NCBI RefSeq assembly: GCF_014784055.1
Contig: NZ_CP061813.1
Coordinates: forward strand, 459,501-523,500
DNA from: Polaribacter haliotis
GTDB lineage: Bacteria > Bacteroidota > Bacteroidia > Flavobacteriales > Flavobacteriaceae
Reading direction: 5' to 3'
DNA: 64,000 nucleotides
A program made the translations under genes and the position numbers. Below the pieces are notes generated by a model. It saw only the letters and a list, made by a program, of their open reading frames with translations. It searched no databases and was not told the DNA's origin. Below are positions 59,446-64,000 of the stretch, piece by piece. Within the stretch, counting starts at the first letter, position 1. Each line of letters begins with the position of its first letter.

Positions 59446-60717
59446 TTAATTAGAAACATATTCTTTAAGTTTCTTAAAGTCATTTTCGTTCGCAATCTCT
59501 CTTTTTGCGTCTGCTAACAGGAGGTCTATTTCATTATCAATCGCTTCTATATAAGAATTTAAAGAAGCTTTCTTTTTTAGGTTTTCTAACAAGGCTAATA
59601 ATTTTCTAACAATAATAACATCGTGAGCACAATAGGTTCTTAATGGTGCCATTACATTATAAATTAAATCTTTAAAGTCTACTGAATTTAATATAATTAC
59701 AATAGCATCTTTGTCTTGTACTAAGTCTATATCTTGTTTTTGCACGCGTAAAATAAATAATTGAGAAAGGTAATCTATAGCATTAATAGCAGTTCCAGGA
59801 TCGTTAATTCCAGGAGACATCGATTTTACAGCAACTTCTGTTATTTGTTTAAAAGCAAGTAAATAATTATCGTCAATCAATTCACTTTTAGAGAAATTAA
59901 AGTTTGTATAAATTCTATCAATTATGTTTTTATCTATATTTTTATTTACTTTAAAGAGTACTGCATCTTCATTACAATAAGAACCTTTATTAGTAACAAT
60001 TTCAATTTTAATATTATTTTCTTTTGCTAAGTTTAGTAATGTGTCTGAAGAAATAGTATTAAAGTATCCTGAACATTTTGCATTATATGTTGTCCAATTT
60101 TCTGAGTTTGGTTTAGATGCACTTATCGTTTTTTCTTTTTCAATAATTTTTTTCAATTTATTTTCTGAAGAGGAGAAAATATTTAAAAGAATATTATTAA
60201 TCTGAATTTCTTGTGAAATTGAATGGATAAAGTAGATGAATGCAGCTAAAGAATTTACCATAAAGAAAATGGAAAGCAAAACAGAAAAACCGGGTAACTG
60301 ATATTTTTTTCCAGTAGGTTCAATAAAAACTAATATAAAAATACAATAGATAATCGTAAATAAATATACACCTAAAATAATTTGATGCCTTCTATTGGAT
60401 ATTAACCCAGGTAATAATCGTGGAGAAAAATTACTAGAAGCTTGGTTTAATAATATCATAACCATGGAAAAACTAAAGACCATTATAGATATTAATCCTC
60501 CAATAAAAGTTGTTAGAATTGTTCTTGCTGTTTCTGTATCATTAATTACCAACTCAGGAAGAAATTCAAGGATATGTTTAGAGATTCCTTTGTTTTCTAA
60601 ATACATCATTATATAAGCAAAGATTGCTCCAGCAAAAGCTATAATTGAAGGAAAAAAAGCGATTTTATTTTTTAAATCGTATATTTTATGAAGTAAACTT
60701 AGCAATTTATCTCTCAT
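59446..60717 (-). CDS. DUF2254 family membrane protein
   Basis: 423 residues. About four membrane helices in the first 170 residues (FFPSIIAFAGAIFAYIMMYL, TTFIGGLISIMVFSFSMVMI, IILGVYLFTIIYCIFILVF, VLLSIFFMVNSLAAFIYFI). A soluble C-terminal part contains the DUF2254 phrase VAVKSMSPGINDPGTAINAI, near residue 300. The function of the family is unknown. It is the last gene of the channel-miaA operon; its start overlaps the end of miaA by 11 bases. Confidence 0.9.
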   Translation of the reverse strand: MRDKLLSLLHKIYDLKNKIAFFPSIIAFAGAIFAYIMMYLENKGISKHILEFLPELVINDTETARTILTTFIGGLISIMVFSFSMVMILLNQASSNFSPRLLPGLISNRRHQIILGVYLFTIIYCIFILVFIEPTGKKYQLPGFSVLLSIFFMVNSLAAFIYFIHSISQEIQINNILLNIFSSSENKLKKIIEKEKTISASKPNSENWTTYNAKCSGYFNTISSDTLLNLAKENNIKIEIVTNKGSYCNEDAVLFKVNKNIDKNIIDRIYTNFNFSKSELIDDNYLLAFKQITEVAVKSMSPGINDPGTAINAIDYLSQLFILRVQKQDIDLVQDKDAIVIILNSVDFKDLIYNVMAPLRTYCAHDVIIVRKLLALLENLKKKASLNSYIEAIDNEIDLLLADAKREIANENDFKKLKEYVSN

Positions 60718-61636
60718 TATTTTTTAACTTTTTCTGAATATTTTCAATAATTATATTTACATCCGTTTTAAAATCATACCATGTGGTTTTTTGGTCTCTT
60801 TTAAACCATGTTAATTGTCTTTTCGCAAAGCGTCTAGTGTTTTTTTTGATTTCTGAAATGGCAAATTCTTTTGTAAAAGTTCCATTAAAATAGGAAAATA
60901 ATTCTCTATAACCAACTGTTTGTAAAGCGTTCAAATCTTTATGTGTATATAGTTTTGTAGCTTCTTCTAATAAACCTGCTTCCATCATTATATCTACACG
61001 TTGGTTAATTCTATTATAAATAATTTCTCTATCGGCATTTAAACCAATTATAATTGAATGGAAATTTCTTGGTGTTTTTGGTTTATTTTTAAAGGTAGAG
61101 TAGGGTATTCCAGTTCCAATACAAACCTCCAAAGCTCGCATTAAACGATGTGGATTTTCGATTGCAATCGTGTTGTAAGTTTCTATATCTAACTCTTTTA
61201 ATTGTTTTTGTAAAGGCTCTATTCCTTGTTTTTCTATTTGTTTGGTAAGTTTTTCTCTAATTTTAGAATCTACTTCAGGAAAATAATCTAGCCCTTTTAA
61301 AACAGCATCTACATACAAACCACTTCCACCAACCATTATTTGTACTGGGTTTTGCTGAAATAATTCTTCTAATTTAGTCAAAACATCTCTTTCAAACTCT
61401 CCCACATTATAATCTTCGAAGATGCTTCTATTTTGAATGAAATGATGTTTTGCGGCGATTAACTCATCTACATTTGGTACAGCAGTACCAATCGTCATTT
61501 CTTTGTAAAATTGTCTAGAATCGCATGAAATTATATCTGTATTAAAAGCTTTTGCTAACTTTATACTTAATGCAGTTTTTCCAATTGCTGTTGGGCCAAC
61601 AATGGTTATTAAGGTGTTTCTATCTTTTTGAATCAT
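60707..61636 (-). CDS. miaA: tRNA dimethylallyltransferase
   Basis: 309 residues from the start at 61636. It transfers a dimethylallyl group to A37 of tRNAs reading UNN codons. P-loop ITIVGPTAIGKTALSIKLA, the substrate loop IISCDSRQFYKEMTIGTAVP, VGGSGLYVDAVLKG, and the C-terminal NTRRFAKRQLTWFKRD typical of MiaA. An in-frame ATG at 61657 adds seven residues; MIQKDRN at 61636 forms an ATGA overlap with the channel gene, so coupling is likely and this start is preferred. Confidence 0.95.
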   Translation of the reverse strand: MIQKDRNTLITIVGPTAIGKTALSIKLAKAFNTDIISCDSRQFYKEMTIGTAVPNVDELIAAKHHFIQNRSIFEDYNVGEFERDVLTKLEELFQQNPVQIMVGGSGLYVDAVLKGLDYFPEVDSKIREKLTKQIEKQGIEPLQKQLKELDIETYNTIAIENPHRLMRALEVCIGTGIPYSTFKNKPKTPRNFHSIIIGLNADREIIYNRINQRVDIMMEAGLLEEATKLYTHKDLNALQTVGYRELFSYFNGTFTKEFAISEIKKNTRRFAKRQLTWFKRDQKTTWYDFKTDVNIIIENIQKKLKNNER

Positions 61637-62460
61637 GGATTTAAAATACTTCCACAATTATAACAGAATTCTGCTTTTGCTTTATGTTTTTCTTTCAAAC
61701 AATTTGGGCAAGATTGTGTATTTAAATCTGGTTTTGCATTTGCACTTGCAATTTCGGAACTTACAATACCTGTAGGAATGGCTATTATTGAATATCCTAA
61801 AATCATAATAATGCTTGCTATAAATTGACCTAAAGGTGTTTGTGGTGCTATATCTCCAAAACCTACTGTTGTTAAAGTTACAATTGCCCAGTAAATACTA
61901 ACAGGAATATTTGTAAAACCATTTTCTTCACCTTCAATCATATACATTACTGTACCTAGAATGATACATACAATAACAACGAAGAATAAGAAAACTGCAA
62001 TTTTCGCTCTACTTGCTTTCAAGGCAAGCATTAAGTTATTTGAAGCACCAATATATCTCCCTAATTTTAAAATTCTAAAAACACGCAGTAACCTTAATGC
62101 TCTTAAAGCTACTAAGCTGTGAGTTCCAATTAATATAAAAGACAGATATTTAGGAACCGTAGATAAAAAATCTATAATTCCATAAAAACTAAAAATATAT
62201 TTAAAAGGTTTTTTAATAGAGACAATTCTTAAAATATATTCTAAAGAAAAGAGAATTGTTATAATCCATTCACTTATGTTTAAAAAGTTATGATATTTAG
62301 CATCAAAACTTTTTACACTTTCTAAGATAACTAATAAGATACTTGCAATAATAGCAATAAGTAATATAACATCAAAAAGTTTACCTTCTTTGGTGTCTGC
62401 CTCATAAATAATTTCATGAAGTTTCTCTTTCCAAGTTATATCTTTCTTTAATTTATTCAA
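61633..62460 (-). CDS. Voltage-gated-type potassium channel with C-terminal zinc ribbon
   Basis: 275 residues. Six membrane segments: an S1-S4 voltage sensor with the S4 arginine run ALRALRLLRVFRILKLGRY, then S5, the pore with the selectivity filter TTVGFGDIAP (about residue 199), and S6 (IIMILGYSIIAIPTGIVSSE). A cytoplasmic tail ends in a zinc-ribbon-like CPNCLKEKHKAKAEFCYNCG. The filter is the TVGFGD variant of K+ channels. It is the first gene of the operon with miaA and the DUF2254 gene. How the three jobs relate is not clear. Confidence 0.92.
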   Translation of the reverse strand: MNKLKKDITWKEKLHEIIYEADTKEGKLFDVILLIAIIASILLVILESVKSFDAKYHNFLNISEWIITILFSLEYILRIVSIKKPFKYIFSFYGIIDFLSTVPKYLSFILIGTHSLVALRALRLLRVFRILKLGRYIGASNNLMLALKASRAKIAVFLFFVVIVCIILGTVMYMIEGEENGFTNIPVSIYWAIVTLTTVGFGDIAPQTPLGQFIASIIMILGYSIIAIPTGIVSSEIASANAKPDLNTQSCPNCLKEKHKAKAEFCYNCGSILNP

Positions 62461-62587
62461 TTTTATATTTATTTTCTTCTACAATACTACAATTATTTAC
62501 TGAATTTAAAAATAATTTCTATTATTTTTCTTAGTATTTACAGGGGGTTACAAATTAAAATAAAAAAAAAACACTTTTTATAAAACC

Positions 62588-62616
62588 GTACATACGATAT
62601 CCTCGTAAGTATATGT
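62588..62616. promoter_or_regulatory. Imperfect inverted repeat upstream of the DUF4331 genes
   Basis: ACATACG (62590-62596) and CGTAAGTATATGT (62604-62616) form an imperfect inverted repeat about 40 bases before the first DUF4331 gene. A possible regulator or alternative sigma factor site; no TAnnTTTG seen. Confidence 0.3.
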
Positions 62617-62652
62617 GAGATTCAATTAAATATTAACTTAAAAACTCACACA

Positions 62653-63306
62653 ATGAAAAAAAGTAAAATTTTATTAGGAACCGTTATTATTGCAATAGTC
62701 GGTTTAATTACAGTAGTTGCAGCCGATCATATAGAAGCGCCAGCAGCAAAAGGAACAACAGCAGATATTACAGATTTCTATGCTTTTCAAGGAGAAGACA
62801 CTAGTAATATTGTATTTGTTGCAAATGTACAAGGTCTATTAGCACCTAGTGCAACTGCAGCAGCATCTTTTGATGAAAATGTATTAGTAGAGTTTAATAT
62901 TGATACTAATAATGATAATGTTGAAGATTTAGTGATTCAAGCGATACCAAGAGATGGTAAAATGTATTTCTTCGGACCATTTTCTCCAAGTGCTACAGGT
63001 TTAACAAGTAATATTGGTTTTGCTTCAACACAATCTAGTGTAGCAATTACAAATTATGGAGCTAGTGCAACTGTTGGAAATGAAAATGGATTAAAAATGT
63101 TTGCAGGACCTAGAGATGATCCTTTCTTTATGGACTTTGCTAGATATGGAGAAATAATTGCAGGAAATGCAACAGGATTTAACGATCCAGGTTCAGATAC
63201 CTTTAAAGGTACTAATGTTTTATCTATTGTTGTAGAAGTTCCAAAATCTAGAATTGGTGGAAGTGGTACAATAAATACTTGGGTAGAAACTAAAGTAAAA
63301 CAATAA
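62653..63306 (+). CDS. DUF4331 N-terminal half, exported
   Basis: 217 residues. A signal peptide (ILLGTVIIAIVGLITVVAAD) then DUF4331 opening DHIEAPAAKGTTADITDFYA, mid-motifs VEFNIDTNNDNVEDLVIQA and MFAGPRDDPFFMDFARYGE, and ending TNVLSIVVEVPKSRIGG...NTWVETK. These correspond to the first half of the DUF4331 proteins I know (about 400-500 residues). The frame closes cleanly and a new gene with its own signal begins 26 bases later. The role of the family is unknown. Confidence 0.88.
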   Translation: MKKSKILLGTVIIAIVGLITVVAADHIEAPAAKGTTADITDFYAFQGEDTSNIVFVANVQGLLAPSATAAASFDENVLVEFNIDTNNDNVEDLVIQAIPRDGKMYFFGPFSPSATGLTSNIGFASTQSSVAITNYGASATVGNENGLKMFAGPRDDPFFMDFARYGEIIAGNATGFNDPGSDTFKGTNVLSIVVEVPKSRIGGSGTINTWVETKVKQ

Positions 63307-63332
63307 TCTAACTAATTTAAAAACAAAATATC

Positions 63333-63893
63333 ATGAAATTTAATTTTATAAAATATACAGCAGCAATAGTTATGACCTCTTTAATTTTAGTAGGTTGTAG
63401 TAAAAACGATAACGATTCTGAACCATTAGGACCAGATTTCTCTGGAACTTACATGCAAAAAGATCAAATGGGTAGACCAGCAGTTAACACTGTTTTCGTT
63501 TCTGCAGATAGTAAAGACGAATTTAACTTAACAGTGCCATCACAACAAAGCGCAAAATTCCAATCGATGTTCGAAGCGAATTTATTAGGATTGAGTCCTG
63601 CTTATGCAAATGATGGTAAAAATGCTTTAGGACAAGATGCAGCAGCTTTTACAGGTTTGTTAGCAACAGATGTTTTAAATGTTTCTTTAGATGGAAAAAC
63701 AACTTTTTATGATGGTGTAGCAGCAAACACATTATCGGGAAGAGCTTTAGCAGACGATGTTATTACTGTTGAATTATTATTAATATTTGGAGGAGAGGAT
63801 TTTACAGAAAACCCTACTTTATCTGATGATAATGTAAGTGCAAACGATAAAGAATTTTCTCCAAAGTTTCCTTATTTAGCTTCTCCTTGGTAG
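63333..63893 (+). CDS. DUF4331 C-terminal half, lipoprotein
   Basis: 186 residues. Lipobox at SLILVGCSKND, then the second half of a DUF4331 protein: MQKDQMGRPAVNTVFVSADS, ATDVLNVSLDGKTTFYDG, SGRALADDVITVELLLIFGG and the family ending EFSPKFPYLASPW. The first half is the gene 26 bases upstream. The split with two independent export signals means the halves can assemble only outside the inner membrane. Function unknown. Confidence 0.85.
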   Translation: MKFNFIKYTAAIVMTSLILVGCSKNDNDSEPLGPDFSGTYMQKDQMGRPAVNTVFVSADSKDEFNLTVPSQQSAKFQSMFEANLLGLSPAYANDGKNALGQDAAAFTGLLATDVLNVSLDGKTTFYDGVAANTLSGRALADDVITVELLLIFGGEDFTENPTLSDDNVSANDKEFSPKFPYLASPW

Positions 63894-63911
63894 AAGTGTG
63901 AATTTATAAAA

Positions 63912-63933
63912 GTTGAGACTTTTTATTCTCAAC
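63912..63933 (+). terminator. Possible terminator after the DUF4331 pair
   Basis: GTTGAGA (63912-63918) and TCTCAAC (63927-63933) around CTTTTTAT. No T-tract after it. Confidence 0.4.
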
Positions 63934-63938
63934 GTTCA

Positions 63939-63972
63939 AACTAGCACATGTTTGGGGGAACATGTGCTAGTT
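63939..63972. terminator. Perfect 14-base hairpin near the window end
   Basis: AACTAGCACATGTT (63939-63952), TGGGGG, AACATGTGCTAGTT (63959-63972). Only a short T-rich end follows; the function may be termination or a regulatory site of the next gene. Confidence 0.6.
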
Positions 63973-64000
63973 CTTTAACTATTAAAAATACAAAAAATGA

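Overview
The window looks like chromosome of a marine-type Flavobacteriaceae bacterium (Bacteroidota), Polaribacter- or Tenacibaculum-like. It is very AT-rich and has no Shine-Dalgarno signals. Promoters fit the Bacteroidota pattern TTG-N19-TAnnTTTG. Markers of the lineage include GldI, a GLPGLI protein, families DUF6048, DUF6452, DUF5362 and DUF4331, and many lipoproteins. The genus is an inference. I see no rRNA, tRNA, CRISPR array, prophage or intact insertion sequence; most of the window is ordinary core chromosome.

Layout. 1-5.3 kb (minus): one operon with a small membrane protein, mutL, two tandem rhomboid proteases, an EEP-family hydrolase and a truncated FAD oxidoreductase. 5.6-8.5 kb: ribH, a TPR protein, recF and a DciA-like DUF721 gene. 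8.8-12.8 kb: a lone GH92 alpha-mannosidase and ndk. 12.9-16.9 kb (plus): nrnA followed by three consecutive lipoprotein prolyl isomerases (gldI, FKBP, cyclophilin-FKBP fusion) and a PAP2 phosphatase. 17-26.8 kb: an LtaS-like transferase, pheT, pyrD, three transporters and HMG-CoA lyase. 26.9-30.5 kb (minus): a secreted acidic Cys peptide, a GLPGLI protein and a TonB-dependent-receptor-like barrel. 30.8-36.4 kb (plus): a 5'-nucleotidase, porin, FMN-binding protein, 4-TM protein and guaB. 36.7-48.6 kb: a SASA esterase, a MutS2-like protein, ung, a repeat-rich gap, a short lipoprotein gene, a signal-less solute-binding-fold protein with a nucleoside phosphorylase, SUI1, a 2OG oxygenase, DUF6048/DUF6452, a pterin dehydratase and rlmD. 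48.8-59.4 kb: rocD with a structured leader, an AsmA-like giant, ybaB, a prolyl oligopeptidase, a cysteine-synthase-like gene followed by an alpha-oxoamine synthase (candidate sulfonolipid genes) and an ompH/skp gene. 59.4-64 kb: a K+ channel-miaA-DUF2254 operon and a DUF4331 protein split into two exported halves.

The most interesting points are: the peptide/GLPGLI/barrel locus with an intercistronic hairpin; the candidate cysteate synthase/cysteate acyltransferase pair (sulfonolipids support gliding, and gldI is also here); the porin/FMN-binding/membrane protein set next to a UshA-like nucleotidase that could be a periplasmic flavin-redox unit; a four-cysteine insertion in ornithine aminotransferase; the split DUF4331; MutL and MutS2 proteins that both lack their usual nuclease signatures; and several families of intergenic inverted-repeat elements. 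All functional links between neighbours are inference from sequence and context.
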